The notes: generated by a model from the sequence alone, not told the origin. Numbered from the stretch's first letter, positions 1 to 10,600 are shown. The stretch: 35,612 nucleotides of DNA from Bacteroidota bacterium (GCA_020048915.1 JAIFLU010000301.1:1-35612); one strand, 5' to 3'. Numbers and translations are program-made.

Positions 1-1
1 C

Positions 2-544
2 AATTATCATCAATTACATTCTTCCATTTTCAAATACCATTTTGACTCATTATTCAATTATGGGATTAAAATATGTGGAGATGAAGAATTGGTTAAAGAT
101 TGTATTCAGGAGTTGTTTTTCAGGATGTGGAAGAATAATATCGATTTTTCGACTGTAACCTATCTTAAAGCCTACCTTTTTAAAGGCTTACGCAGGCAAA
201 TTCTGAATTCACTGGAACTTAAGTATAACCGGTTGGATAGAACAGAAGTTGAAGATTATATTAGTTTAGAATTCTCTCCCGAAGACTATTTTATAAAAAA
301 TCAGGATGAAGAAGAATTACGCTCACAAATTTTGCATGCTTTAAACAATCTCCCTCCTAAACAGCGAGAAGCAATTTATCTCCGATATTTTGAAGAGTTG
401 GAATACGATGAAATAGCCGAAATAATGCATATAAATTACCAATCGGTAAAAAATAATGTGCACCGGGGGCTGGATACATTAAGAGATTCTTTGTCAATAA
501 TTCTTTTTTTACAGCTATTTTGGATTTTTTTCAATAAAAATTAA
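2..544 (+). CDS. ECF RNA polymerase sigma factor (5' end outside window)
   Basis: Sigma-70 family factor of the ECF type, which directs RNA polymerase to the promoters of its target locus. The reading frame is open to the first bases of the window, and the residues before the first in-frame TTG at 89 (HFDSLFNYGIKICGDEEL) still look like sigma region 2, so the gene starts upstream and is truncated here. Region 2 continues with VKDCIQELFFRMW. Region 4 has the helix-turn-helix pattern LPPKQREAIYLRYFEE followed by EIAEIMHINYQSVKNNVHR. The C-terminus ends in an unusual hydrophobic tail rich in Phe and Leu. A FecR-type anti-sigma gene follows after 72 bases and an STN-containing SusC after that, the standard trans-envelope signalling set of Bacteroidota. 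The partner assignment is inferred from this context. Confidence 0.9.
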   Translation, partial: NYHQLHSSIFKYHFDSLFNYGIKICGDEELVKDCIQELFFRMWKNNIDFSTVTYLKAYLFKGLRRQILNSLELKYNRLDRTEVEDYISLEFSPEDYFIKNQDEEELRSQILHALNNLPPKQREAIYLRYFEELEYDEIAEIMHINYQSVKNNVHRGLDTLRDSLSIILFLQLFWIFFNKN

Positions 545-616
545 AATAACTGAGTTTGGGTGAGTACGGATTTAAACAATCCTTGTCTTTATGTTCAGAT
601 AGCATAAAATCTTTAC

Positions 617-1756
617 ATGAATACAAAAAATTACCTACTGGATGAATTTATTTTAAATGAGTCATTTCAGCGCTTTGTGCTCAACAAGAGTGCTGAGGAT
701 GTTGTTTATTGGGAATCATGGATCGCCAATAATCCTGATTCATCTGAAACGGTTACTAACGCTCATGAAATTATCACATTTATAGCGTCCCGAAAAGTAC
801 TTCCCAAAAATCAACTAATCAGTGAACAGGTATATGAACGTTTACAAAGACAGATTCATGCCGAAATGGCTTATGCCACCAAGCAATCGCGTAAAATTAA
901 TATACATTATTATTGGTATGCAGCCTCCATCATCATTTTAATTGGTTTAGCATTTTTCTATAAGCATTATTTTCCTTCTCAATCTGAACTCTCGGGGCAA
1001 TATTTAGAGGTAACTGTTCTCAAAGGACAACGCAGCCAATTATTATTACCAGATGGAACCCAGGTGTGGCTTAATTCCGGTTCCATTTTTAAATACCCTG
1101 TTAACTTTCTGAAGCAAGGGCGCAATGTTTATATAGAAGGGGAAGCATTTTTTAATGTAACACATAAAAAAAACAACCTTCCTTTTATTGTTCACCTAAA
1201 AGAAAAGCTTTCTATAAAAGTGTTGGGTACTGAATTCAATGTAAAATCGTATGCTGAAGATAAAATTATCGAAACTACCCTTGTGAAAGGTCAAATCAAA
1301 TTGATAAAGGAAGATGCAAGTAATAAAATAATCAGTGAACTTAATATAAAACCCAATGAAAAAGCTATCTATCAAAAAAGGAATAAACAAATCATCATTA
1401 CATCTTTAATATCAGTTAAAGAGGATAAAATACGAAGTACTCATTCTGCTAATATTGAAGCATCAAAAGCTGATATTAAAGAAATTGATGATGTAGAAAT
1501 AATCACCTCCTGGAAAAATGAAGAATTGGTTTTTCAAGATGAAACTTTTGAAGATATAGGAGTAAAAATGGAGCGGTGGTTTGGACTCAAAATAACCATT
1601 ACTGATGAGAACCTTAAAAAAGAGCGTTTTACAGGTAAGTTTGCTAACAAAGAAACTATTTATCAGATTCTTGATATTTTCAATCGGTCTGAACCTATTC
1701 AATACAATTCAAAAAATAAGGAAATAATTATTTCAAAAAAGAGTAAAAAACATTAA
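617..1756 (+). CDS. FecR-family anti-sigma factor
   Basis: Single-pass inner-membrane anti-sigma factor that holds the preceding ECF sigma until a signal arrives from the SusC STN domain. The 379-residue length is usual for the family. The N-terminal cytoplasmic part (about 1-95) is followed by one membrane segment near 97-116 (YYWYAASIIILIGLAFF). The periplasmic FecR domain spans about 130-235 and shows LLLPDGTQVWLNSGS, YIEGEAFFNVTH and the core VLGTEFNVKSY. The C-terminal part (about 300-375) matches the DUF4974-type STN-interacting domain, with FEDIGVKMERWFGLKI and FTGKF. The start ATG sits just after an AT-rich leader with no strong Shine-Dalgarno. A hairpin follows the stop, so sigma/fecR and susC/susD are probably separate transcription units. 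Confidence 0.93.
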   Translation: MNTKNYLLDEFILNESFQRFVLNKSAEDVVYWESWIANNPDSSETVTNAHEIITFIASRKVLPKNQLISEQVYERLQRQIHAEMAYATKQSRKINIHYYWYAASIIILIGLAFFYKHYFPSQSELSGQYLEVTVLKGQRSQLLLPDGTQVWLNSGSIFKYPVNFLKQGRNVYIEGEAFFNVTHKKNNLPFIVHLKEKLSIKVLGTEFNVKSYAEDKIIETTLVKGQIKLIKEDASNKIISELNIKPNEKAIYQKRNKQIIITSLISVKEDKIRSTHSANIEASKADIKEIDDVEIITSWKNEELVFQDETFEDIGVKMERWFGLKITITDENLKKERFTGKFANKETIYQILDIFNRSEPIQYNSKNKEIIISKKSKKH

Positions 1757-1792
1757 AACCCGCTGCCTATGATATAAATTCCAGTAAATAAA

Positions 1793-1820
1793 AACGGGTA
1801 ATGCTGTAACACTACCCGTT
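1793..1820 (+). terminator. Hairpin terminator after fecR
   Basis: An 8-base perfect stem, AACGGGTA at 1793-1800 and TACCCGTT at 1813-1820, encloses a 12-base loop. The stem is flanked by A runs on the left and AAAAATG on the right, so it has no strong U tract downstream on the + strand; read on the - strand it would be followed by U's. It sits 36 bases past the fecR stop and 84 bases before the susC start, the expected place to separate the regulator unit from the PUL. Confidence 0.5.
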
Positions 1821-1843
1821 AAAAATGTTTGAAAGTTAACTAC

Positions 1844-1877
1844 ATGTTGCGGTTTCATTCGACCGAAAGAGCAACAT
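1844..1877 (+). promoter_or_regulatory. Stem-loop in the susC leader
   Basis: ATGTTGC at 1844-1850 pairs with GCAACAT at 1871-1877. Inside, TTTC (1853-1856) pairs with GAAA (1865-1868) across a symmetrical 2x2 internal loop, leaving an 8-base loop. The structure lies 28 bases before the susC ATG, so it would be part of the mRNA leader if transcription starts upstream. Close upstream, AATGTTTG (1824-1831) is one base from the Bacteroidota -7 consensus TAnnTTTG. A role in translation control or as a protein site is inference only. Confidence 0.4.
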
Positions 1878-1904
1878 AATTTATAAACTATCTAATACAA
1901 AACT

Positions 1905-4900
1905 ATGAAAAAATTCAAGTGGTGGGTGCCAAACTATGCCCCAAATTTTATAAAAATGTTGAGAATTATGAAACTAACTACCTTCTTAATATTTATTGGT
2001 GTTTTAAGTGTTTTTGCGGAAGGAATTTATTCGCAGGAAGCAAAAATTTCGGTGGACATTCGTAATGGTTCATTAGTTGATTTGTTTAATGCCATTGAAA
2101 AAAATACTGAATTCAAGATTTTCTATAAATCAAGCCTAATTAACGAATCACAAAAAATTACCCTGGAAGCAAATCAAAAACCTGTTTCCGACTTGCTTAA
2201 TATTGCCCTCACAGGGAAAAACCTATCATTTGACCTGGTAGATAAAGTGATTGTAATTACTCCAACTGAAATGGTACTTCAACAACAAAAAATAACCGGA
2301 ACAGTTACCGATGCTTCTAATGGTGAGCCATTGCCGGGAGTAAACATTACAATTCAGGGTACTACTGTTGGTACTGTTTCGGATATAAATGGAAAATATT
2401 CTGTTGATGTAGCCGATGTAAATGCTATTCTTGTGTTTTCATTTGTTGGGTATATTTCTGAGAATATTTCTGTTAACGGTAAGTCAGCGATCAATGTCAG
2501 CATGGTAGCCGATATTAAATCGCTCGAAGAAGTAGTGGTAATTGGTTACGGATCGCGCTCTAAAAGAGATGTAACAACGGCTATTTCGACTGTTTCATCC
2601 GATAAAATTGCAAAAGTAGTCCCATCATCTCCTGAATTGCTTATGCAAGGGCAAATGTCGGGTGTTCAAATTATTGGAAACCAAGGCAATCCAAATGCAC
2701 GACCCACAGTTCGCATCCGGGGAACTAATACGTTTGGAATTGCCGATCCGTTATATGTGGTGGATGGAATTCCTATTAAAGAATACGGAGCAGGAATCGA
2801 AGGCGCAAGAGATCAATATTCTCGCGGTGGAATAAACATTATGGCAATGATTGACCCTAGCGATATCGAGTCTATTTCTGTATTGAAAGACGCTTCCTCG
2901 GCGGCTATTTATGGGGTTAGGGCATCGAATGGGGTTGTTTTAATCACAACTAAAAAAGGCAAAAAGGAAAAAGCAACGGTTAATTACTCCCAAAGGTTTG
3001 GTTTTCAAAATTTAAATAAGAAAATTGATTTATTAAATACGCAACAATATGTCGATTTTAATAATGCGCTATACGCTTCCGACCCAACATCTGATGGTTC
3101 AAGAAGTCCGCTAAATGATGTTTTCAAGCCAACCGATCCTAATTATTTGGGCAATTTACCAACTTACGATTGGCAGGATGCTGTAAAAAACAAAAATGCA
3201 CTTACTCAGGATTATTCGGTAAATGTTTCTGGAGGAACTGAAAAGGCAGATTATTATATGTCTTTTGGATACTCTGATCAGGAAGGGGTATATATCGATA
3301 ATAATATGAAGCGTTACAATGGTTCTATTAAGCTAAACATGAATATCAACAAATACCTTCGGGTAGGTATTAACTACAGGTTAAGCACTGCTAAAGGAAG
3401 GGACATGTCCTGGTACATAGGCTCGCTTATTAAAACTGCAATGACCCCTGTTTGTCAGCCTATATATGATCCCAATGGAATAAATGGGTTTGCAAAGGTT
3501 GTTAATGGCTACGATGATAAAGGTATCTGGAATAATAACGTATTGTATGGAAGCATGACCCGTTATAACATGCCGGGGCTCTTTTCACAATTAAATGGAG
3601 ATAATACATCCCTGCGAAATATGGGGAATGCCTATATTGAATTAGAGCCAATTCAGGGTTTAAAACTTAGGGGCACCCTTAATGCTGACGCATTTGATAA
3701 TACAATTAAAGGTGGGGCACAGTATATTTCTAATTATTTTAAGTATGATGGAGGAGATCCAAAAGCCAGAGCAGGAGAGGGGTCAGTAGGTGATTATGGC
3801 GTAAGGAGTACTAAAAACTTTAATATGATTGGTGAGTTTACTGCAAACTACATTAAATCGTTTGGCGAACATAACATCGATATACTTTTTAATGCCATGG
3901 CTCAAAACTTTGTTGTTGATTACATGGATGTAGGAACCGATTATGTTTCCAGCGCAAATCCCGATTTAATTAATCTTGGTGGTGAAAATAAATATACTCG
4001 TGCCGGAGGATTCAGACAACCTGGTGCTTTGCAGGGTTTTTTATTCAGAGGCGGGTATAACTATGCCAATAAATATTATTTCGATGCTACAGTGCGTCGC
4101 GACGGAAGTGCCCGTTTTGCACCGGAAAACCGTTGGGGTACTTTTCCAGCCGTTTCTGCCGCATGGCGACTTAGCGAAGAATCTTTTATGGAAAACCTTA
4201 CATGGCTTAGCGATCTGAAGTTCCGAGCCGGTTGGGGGCAGCTAGGGAATCAGGAAGTAACTGACCTGGCTTACCTATCAACTATTAATACTGCTCCAAC
4301 CTATGCCTGGGGAAATAACCCGACTCCAAGAACCGATAAACCTGGTACCATTGGGTTAGGATATACCAGTGCTGCTGCAGCTGTTTACGGAATGGCTAAC
4401 CGCGATTTGCAATGGGAAAAGACCTCCACAATGAATATTGGTTTTGATGCTACCCTGTTTACTGGTCTAAACCTTTCTTTTGAGTATTATGATAAATATA
4501 CAGATGGTATATTGCAAAAAGTATCGCTCCCACCATCAACGGGAGTAATAAATATGCCTGATGGTAATGTGGCAAAAGTTAGAAACAATGGTATTGAATT
4601 AAATGTAAATTATAGCCATAGCATTGGTGAGCTAAATTTTTCTTTAGGGGGTAACTTTACAACGGTTCGCAATCGGGTGGAAAAACTCTATGGTGGTATT
4701 CCAATGTGGAACATAGAAGAAGGTCAGTCATTGTTTTACATCCGTGGCTATAAAGTTGATGGAATGTTTCAATCGGATGAAGAGGCTCAGGAATGGATGA
4801 AGAATTATCAGGACGTAACATACCAATCGGCAAAAGTAAAAGGGGGTGATTTCTACTTTAGGGACATGCGGGGAGCTCCAAAACCTGAAGACATTGAAAA

Positions 4901-5444
4901 GGGCGTAAATAAATATTATTCCCCAATGGCTGATTCAATTGTTGATAGCTATGACCAGGTTTATTTAGGTAAATCAATTCCTGGTTTTTATTATGGGTTT
5001 AATATAAACGCAGACTATAAGGGGATTGACTTTACCGCTCAATTCACGGGAGTTGGCGATGTTCAGAAGGTAAATAATGTGAAATCAACTTTTGGCATGC
5101 CCTATGGTGAAGCAATGAACCATACCTCCGTAGTATTAAATGCATGGACACCTGATAATAAAACAAATGTACCACGAATGGTATGGCAAGACCCTGCCGG
5201 CAACTCCCGTTTTTCGGATTATATGGTAGAAAATGCTGGATATCTGAGATTGGCAAATATTCAACTTGGTTATACTTTACCCGAAGCTGTCTATGCCGGT
5301 ACCAATAATATCCTGCGGAATGCCCGATTTTATGTGGGTTGCTCCAACCTCTTTACAATTACCAATTTCAAAGGGCTAGATCCTGAAGATGAATATAATC
5401 CGGCTCCTTTGATTTTATATACCGGACTCAACATAAAATTCTGA
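1905..5444 (+). CDS. SusC-family TonB-dependent outer-membrane transporter with STN signalling domain
   Basis: Outer-membrane beta-barrel that imports a glycan fragment using TonB energy, paired with the SusD encoded next. The 1179-residue protein has a long N-terminal leader (hydrophobic core around 24-43, LTTFLIFIGVLSVFAEGIYS). An STN domain follows at about 46-120, then a carboxypeptidase-D-like beta-sandwich at about 131-205 (ITGTVTDASNGEPLPGVNIT). The TonB-box-like EEVVVIGYG precedes the plug, which carries the typical PLYVVDGIPI and SVLKDASSAAIYGVRASNGV motifs. The rest is barrel, ending in Phe (GLNIKF). The STN domain is what talks to FecR-type anti-sigma factors, so this transporter probably senses its substrate as well as importing it. 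Methionines at about 18 and 22 could also start translation; the first ATG is kept because such extended leaders are common in this group. Confidence 0.96.
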   Translation: MKKFKWWVPNYAPNFIKMLRIMKLTTFLIFIGVLSVFAEGIYSQEAKISVDIRNGSLVDLFNAIEKNTEFKIFYKSSLINESQKITLEANQKPVSDLLNIALTGKNLSFDLVDKVIVITPTEMVLQQQKITGTVTDASNGEPLPGVNITIQGTTVGTVSDINGKYSVDVADVNAILVFSFVGYISENISVNGKSAINVSMVADIKSLEEVVVIGYGSRSKRDVTTAISTVSSDKIAKVVPSSPELLMQGQMSGVQIIGNQGNPNARPTVRIRGTNTFGIADPLYVVDGIPIKEYGAGIEGARDQYSRGGINIMAMIDPSDIESISVLKDASSAAIYGVRASNGVVLITTKKGKKEKATVNYSQRFGFQNLNKKIDLLNTQQYVDFNNALYASDPTSDGSRSPLNDVFKPTDPNYLGNLPTYDWQDAVKNKNALTQDYSVNVSGGTEKADYYMSFGYSDQEGVYIDNNMKRYNGSIKLNMNINKYLRVGINYRLSTAKGRDMSWYIGSLIKTAMTPVCQPIYDPNGINGFAKVVNGYDDKGIWNNNVLYGSMTRYNMPGLFSQLNGDNTSLRNMGNAYIELEPIQGLKLRGTLNADAFDNTIKGGAQYISNYFKYDGGDPKARAGEGSVGDYGVRSTKNFNMIGEFTANYIKSFGEHNIDILFNAMAQNFVVDYMDVGTDYVSSANPDLINLGGENKYTRAGGFRQPGALQGFLFRGGYNYANKYYFDATVRRDGSARFAPENRWGTFPAVSAAWRLSEESFMENLTWLSDLKFRAGWGQLGNQEVTDLAYLSTINTAPTYAWGNNPTPRTDKPGTIGLGYTSAAAAVYGMANRDLQWEKTSTMNIGFDATLFTGLNLSFEYYDKYTDGILQKVSLPPSTGVINMPDGNVAKVRNNGIELNVNYSHSIGELNFSLGGNFTTVRNRVEKLYGGIPMWNIEEGQSLFYIRGYKVDGMFQSDEEAQEWMKNYQDVTYQSAKVKGGDFYFRDMRGAPKPEDIEKGVNKYYSPMADSIVDSYDQVYLGKSIPGFYYGFNINADYKGIDFTAQFTGVGDVQKVNNVKSTFGMPYGEAMNHTSVVLNAWTPDNKTNVPRMVWQDPAGNSRFSDYMVENAGYLRLANIQLGYTLPEAVYAGTNNILRNARFYVGCSNLFTITNFKGLDPEDEYNPAPLILYTGLNIKF

Positions 5445-5468
5445 TTGTTAACATTTAAATTACTGATT

Positions 5469-7115
5469 ATGTTTACATATATAAAAAAGATTACCCTCCT
5501 ATTATTGCTGGGAACTATTATATTACAATCGTGCGAGAAAGTGTTGGATGTTCCTCTGACTACTGAGTTGGAATCAACATATTTTGAGAATGAAAATCGT
5601 GTTCAGCGAGGAATTGGAGGTATATATGCCTCGATCCAGAACCTATACGGTGCAAACCTCGGGAGTCAGGTGAGCGCGAATGGCGAAACCTTACACCCTG
5701 CCTGGTTACTTCAGGGCGACGATTTAACAACCAGTGGCACTAGCAATGGAGCCTTTGAAGCATTTTCCGGTTTATCACCTTCCAATAGCAGGATTGGGGA
5801 AATTTGGGAAAAACTATATTTCATTAATAACCGTGCTAATTTTATGCTCGAAAAATTGGAAGATCCTGCTGTTATTAAAGTAATTCAAACACCAGGTCTT
5901 AAAGATAATAACCGCGGTGAGGCTCTGTTTCTTCGCGCTTGGGCTAAATATCGCCTTTGGGATATGTTCCGGAAAGCACCCTTGCTGAATGAAAGAATTG
6001 TTTCTATTGACAAAGCTACACTTAGCCCCACCAAAAATTTCGAATTATTGGATGCGGCGATAGCTGATTTAACTGAAGCGACATCTTTGTTACCCGATTC
6101 CTGGAACCAACAGAATAAAGGCAGGGTATTTAAAAACAGTGCATTTGGTTTATTAGTTAAATGCTATGTACTAAGAGCATGTTATGCTCAGCAATATGGA
6201 GGAAACCAAGCTGATGATTATGCCAAAGCAATTACCGCTTTTCAAAAAATAAGCGCAGAAAGTACAATTGATGGTGTTTCGTTTGGCGATAACTTTGATT
6301 ACCGCAAAGAAAATAATTCGGAATCGTTGTTTGAATATCAGGCAAGCTGGGCGCAAAAACAAGATAATGCATGGCTCGACAATAATTTTGGAGGAGAATC
6401 TGGTGGAATGGGTGTTATGTATCATCAATTTGACAATCATTGGGGAAACTATGGTTGCGGCGGCGGTGTTATTGGGCCTTCACCCAAGTTAATTGCAAAG
6501 TTTGATTCTGGCGATCCGCGACGGGATGAGACATTTAAACTTGCAGAAAATGTAGATAATGTTAGTTGGAGCCTTTGGTGGTTAGGTTCAAAATGGGCCT
6601 TCTTTCAAGGGAATCAGTTTATAAAGTATATCAATGGAGAGCGAGGCAATGCTTACGAAACTACCTGGCAGTTACAATCGGGTAATAACCCCCGCCTCCT
6701 TCGTTTAGCCGATGTTAAGCTAGCAGTGGCCGAAGCGTATCTAAAAACGGGAGACATAACGAATGCAACAAAACAGGTGAATGATATCCGTAAACGTGCC
6801 AGATTTTCAACCCCCGATGGCATTGAATCAGCAGCTCCTGCTAATTATGGATCGGTAACAATCGAAAATATAATGGATGAGCGCTTGTTCGAGCTGGCTG
6901 GTGAAGAAGATTTTCGTTGGAGCGATCTTAAAAGGTGGCATGCAGCTGGGTATATTAACCTTGCAAACTGGACTGCGAACGATTTTGGGTATCCTTTTGA
7001 TGCTAATCTTTTTGAGTTCGATGCTTCCAAGCATGTCCTATTTCCTATCCCAACATTGGAAATTGACAGCAACCCATTAATGAAAGCGGATGGGAATAAC
7101 CCGGGGTATAATTAA
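5469..7115 (+). CDS. SusD/RagB-family surface glycan-binding lipoprotein
   Basis: Surface lipoprotein that captures the glycan and caps the SusC barrel. ATG at 5469 is chosen over an in-frame TTG at 5445 because it starts a clean lipoprotein signal: a Lys-rich start, a Leu-rich core and the lipobox LQSC, with Cys at residue 22. The mature 526-residue chain has the usual SusD landmarks: NNRGEALFLRAWAKYRLW in the tetratricopeptide-like helical part, and near the C-terminus LRLADVKLAVAEAYLKTGD, VNDIRKRARF, IMDERLFELAGEEDFRWSDL and the closing FPIPTLEIDSNPLM. It follows susC with 24 bases between stop and start, so the two are cotranscribed. Ligand identity cannot be read from the sequence; the downstream enzymes point to alpha-galactosides. 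Confidence 0.95.
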   Translation: MFTYIKKITLLLLLGTIILQSCEKVLDVPLTTELESTYFENENRVQRGIGGIYASIQNLYGANLGSQVSANGETLHPAWLLQGDDLTTSGTSNGAFEAFSGLSPSNSRIGEIWEKLYFINNRANFMLEKLEDPAVIKVIQTPGLKDNNRGEALFLRAWAKYRLWDMFRKAPLLNERIVSIDKATLSPTKNFELLDAAIADLTEATSLLPDSWNQQNKGRVFKNSAFGLLVKCYVLRACYAQQYGGNQADDYAKAITAFQKISAESTIDGVSFGDNFDYRKENNSESLFEYQASWAQKQDNAWLDNNFGGESGGMGVMYHQFDNHWGNYGCGGGVIGPSPKLIAKFDSGDPRRDETFKLAENVDNVSWSLWWLGSKWAFFQGNQFIKYINGERGNAYETTWQLQSGNNPRLLRLADVKLAVAEAYLKTGDITNATKQVNDIRKRARFSTPDGIESAAPANYGSVTIENIMDERLFELAGEEDFRWSDLKRWHAAGYINLANWTANDFGYPFDANLFEFDASKHVLFPIPTLEIDSNPLMKADGNNPGYN

Positions 7116-7125
7116 TTTTTTGCTT

Positions 7126-7242
7126 AGGGAGGTTGTTAACTAAAGCTTGGTACAATTTTAACTGGCGTATTTTCATAAGCATATTTTGCTTAATAATGCC
7201 TCAGCCTGCTCTATAACAAAGCGTTTTTTAAGCAACTTCCCT
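7126..7242. repeat. Imperfect inverted repeat downstream of susD
   Basis: AGGGAGGTTGTTAA at 7126-7139 is nearly the reverse complement of TTAAGCAACTTCCCT at 7228-7242, with one substitution and one extra base. The interval of about 88 bases holds a smaller hairpin at 7179-7199. The set could fold as a branched 3' end of the susCD transcript or be the ends of a tiny mobile relic. Neither can be settled from one copy. Confidence 0.4.
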
Positions 7243-7288
7243 TTTGTAAAATTGGGATCAGGCTTCGATAACACTCATCCAGATCATT

Positions 7289-7346
7289 AAAAGTCAGTTG
7301 ATTGTCACATTGAACAGAATCGAAATACGATAATTAACTGACTTTT
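7289..7346. repeat. 15-base inverted repeat in the gap after susD
   Basis: AAAAGTCAGTTGATT at 7289-7303 pairs with AATTAACTGACTTTT at 7332-7346, with one G-U wobble, around a 28-base loop. Read on the + strand, the second arm ends in TTTTT, so it can serve as a terminator for susCD transcripts. Read on the - strand it also ends in a T run, so it may work in both directions. Confidence 0.5.
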
Positions 7347-7669
7347 TAAACAGGCTCATCTATAATTTTATATTGAATTTTAAAATGAAAATATTCAAAA
7401 TAAAATACATTTCAATAGTTATACTTTTATGTATCAGTAGACAAAATTGCATTAATACCATGGAAATATTTAATTCTTGATATAATCTCTTTCTGGAAAA
7501 AAAATAACGAAGCTTTATTTAAAAGTCCTATGTCAAATCTTACCAAAGTAACAATTGGATTTTATGCCGGAAAAGTTGCGCTCCACCGAGAATTGTAGCT
7601 ATTCTAATTGGATTAATAGGATAAGAATAGAATAAAACTGGCTATAATATTTCTAAAACACAAAATACT

Positions 7670-10600
7670 ATGAAAAAGATCTTGCATTTTTTACAAATAG
7701 GATTTCTATTACTGGTGTTTCCAGCTATTTCCAGTGCTCAAAAATGGCAGGCAATTCCTTTGGTTTCTAATGCAATACAACAGGCTGGATTTACAGGAGG
7801 TGAAGGTTGCCAGGTTATTCAGTCGCTGGAAATAGATCATACAGACGGTTCATTTCTCCTTATGGGAACTGATGTTGGCGGGATTTACCGCAGCATTGAT
7901 GGTGGTAAAAATTGGGCTCCATGCAATATTGGTTATTCTCCCCGGGGAAACGCAGGTTTTGCTATCGATCCGAATAATAATAAAAGGGCCCTAGCGGTTG
8001 GTGGTAATAGCATAAGCAACAATAGTCATGGTTTGTATTTGACAATTGATCAGGGTGCAAGCTGGAAACATGTTTTACCTGAAAGCAACTATCATGGTTA
8101 CCGGAGTTTTTCCGATAAGGTGGAATTTGTCAAAGGAAGTTTTGATCAGAATCTTGGTTACTCTACAAAAGCATACTGGGCTAATCCAGCCGGAGGCATA
8201 TTTCGATCAGACAATGGCGGATTAAACTGGAGCAAAGTTAACACCACTTATGGAAATTGTTTGTTAAAAGTACATCCCGAAAAAGGGGATGTTTATATTG
8301 CCAGCAAAGATGGTTTTTTTAAAAGCACTGATGGAGGACAAACTTTTACCAAGAAACTGACAGAAAATATAACCGATATGGACGTTATAGTTACCCGTGC
8401 AGATGAGGTTTACCTTACAACGGCAAATAAGTTGCTTAAGTCGACTGATGGTGGAGAAACATTTAACCAGGTTATAACCTCAACACTCCCAACTAATATA
8501 GTATCTGTAAATGTCAGTCCCGCCGATCCGAATTTTATGGTGTTGTGTTATAAAGAAAACGATTGGGGGGGGCCAATTTATTATTCTCACAATGGAGGTT
8601 TAAATTGGGATCTGTCAACACGAAACAATAATAATGCATTTATGCCTTATAATACCAGGTTTCAGAAATTTACCTGGCACCCAACTGATAAGCAAAAAGT
8701 TTGGGCTCTTGGTGGTGATTGGATTTCGGGTAGTACAGACGGGGGCGTTAATTTTTCATGGGATTCCAATGGATATAATGGAATTTTGGTTGGAGGTCAT
8801 ATTAATTTCAATATCCAAAATCCCGATTTATTGTTTATTGCTTCCCAGGATTATAACGGAGGTTTTACTGCCGATAATGGAAAGACATGGTTGTATTGTA
8901 ATGCAAGCAACCTTGGATGGGGAGGATTTACCTATGGAGCCTATGCAGCCAGCGAAAAGATTTTGGTCACCCAAAATTCTCCGGGATGGGACCAGGACGG
9001 AAAATTAACTATCAGTCGCGATGGCGGAAAAATTTTTACAGAATCATCACTGATATGCACTGGTCTAGATGTTGGCTGCGGCGACCCAAAAGATCCTAAT
9101 GTTATTTATTTCAGTAATTATGTAAGTTACAATTTAGGAGAAACATGGGCACCCATGAATGGCTGTAAGGGAGTTTTAATAGCAAATCTTTTTGGTGAAC
9201 AGGAGGTTTACGGAGGCAATGGTAAAGACGTTGTAAAATCGATCGATAAAGGGATAACATGGAAGATTGTTAAAACAATGGCCAACGATGTAATTGATAT
9301 TGCTGTAGACCATTTGACTGGAAAACTCTACATAGTAACTTCGGGCGACCGCTTATATAAACTTGAAGGAAGTGCTCTTTCCGAGATAACATCTGCCACG
9401 CATGCGGACCAATATGGTAACAGACCAATCACTTCGGTTGCTGTCGACCCTCAGGATCCAAAAATTGTTTATGCCTTTGGAGCAAAAAATGTATACAAAT
9501 CCGATGCAAGTATTAAACGATCAATGGACTACGGTAATACCTGGGAAATTATCACTCCAAATAACCGCACAAACAATGGGGTACAGGATGGAGATGGAGT
9601 TAATGAGGCATTTGTTATTCGCGTAAACCCATTAACGCGGGAACTCTGGGCAGCAGGTAGCTGTTACGGAATTTGGAAAGAAAAAAACACTGACAAAATA
9701 AGCATTTCAATTTCTGCTCCAAATTTTAAAACATTAATGGTTACACCAGACGATATAACTATTGAAACAAAAACTTTGGAGCTTTCCGGAAGCATTAGTA
9801 AAGTAGAATTTTTTAACGGATCAACAAAACTTGGTGAAGATAACAGCGCTCCATTTACATTCAACTGGACAGGGGTTACAGCAGGAACTTATTATATTTT
9901 TGCCAAAGCAACTGACAACAGCGGGAAGGTAATTTATTCACCATCAGTCAATATCTCCGTGCAGGCTTCTAAATCACCCGAAATTTCTATAAGTTCACCC
10001 TCAGAAAATGCGATGTTCCCTGAAAATAGCACTATAGATATCCAGGTTACAGCAAGCGACCCGGATGGCTCAGTATCTAAAGTCGAGTTTTTTAATGGAA
10101 ACGAAAAACTTGGAGAAGACCTCACCAGTCCTTTTAGTTTTGCCTGGCAAAACCCTTCCAAAGGATCACATGTTATAAAAGCAAAAGCTATTGACAACAC
10201 GGGTGTTTCAGGAGTTTCTCTCCCAATAGGAATTTTAATTGGTGGAGTAGCGGGGAAACTTAATTACTTTGAAGATTTTGATGACGATCAAGCACAGGAT
10301 TGGTTTCCCGGTTCAGGAACATGGACAATTAAAGACAAACAATACCGGCATAGTTCTACTGAAGGTATTGACATTTCTGTTTACAAAGGTTCAACTTTTG
10401 CCGATTTCACCTATTCGGCAAAAATAAACTCCGACTGGGAAAATAATTTTGGAATGATTTTCAATTACAAAAACGATAGTAATTACTACCGTGTTGTGCT
10501 TGATGCCAAACCTCTAAACGCTTATCTGCAACTAATTAAAAATAACATTGAAACGAACCTTGCTGAAGGAACATATACAGGAGGTGGCGCCGGAGTGTAT

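Larger units (their letters stand above)
7116..7669. other. 554-base gap between susD and the propeller gene
   Basis: No convincing gene is present. The gap is AT-rich and contains two imperfect inverted repeats (listed separately) and a small hairpin, GCATATT (7179-7185) with AATAATGC (7192-7199). A 31-codon frame at 7385-7480 begins with a Lys-rich start and a hydrophobic stretch (YISIVILLC) resembling the start of an exported protein. In the +1 frame, about 60 codons then run without a stop to about 7600. These could be remnants of a lost gene, but the evidence is weak. TATAAT-like sequence lies about 25 bases before the next ATG; no consensus Bacteroidota promoter was found. Confidence 0.4.

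Noticed and set aside
5445..5469. TTG start for the first susD (also TTG at 13972 and 28705 for two other genes)
   Set aside because: In each case an in-frame ATG a few codons on gives a proper lipoprotein signal or a normal basic N-terminus, so the ATG is used.
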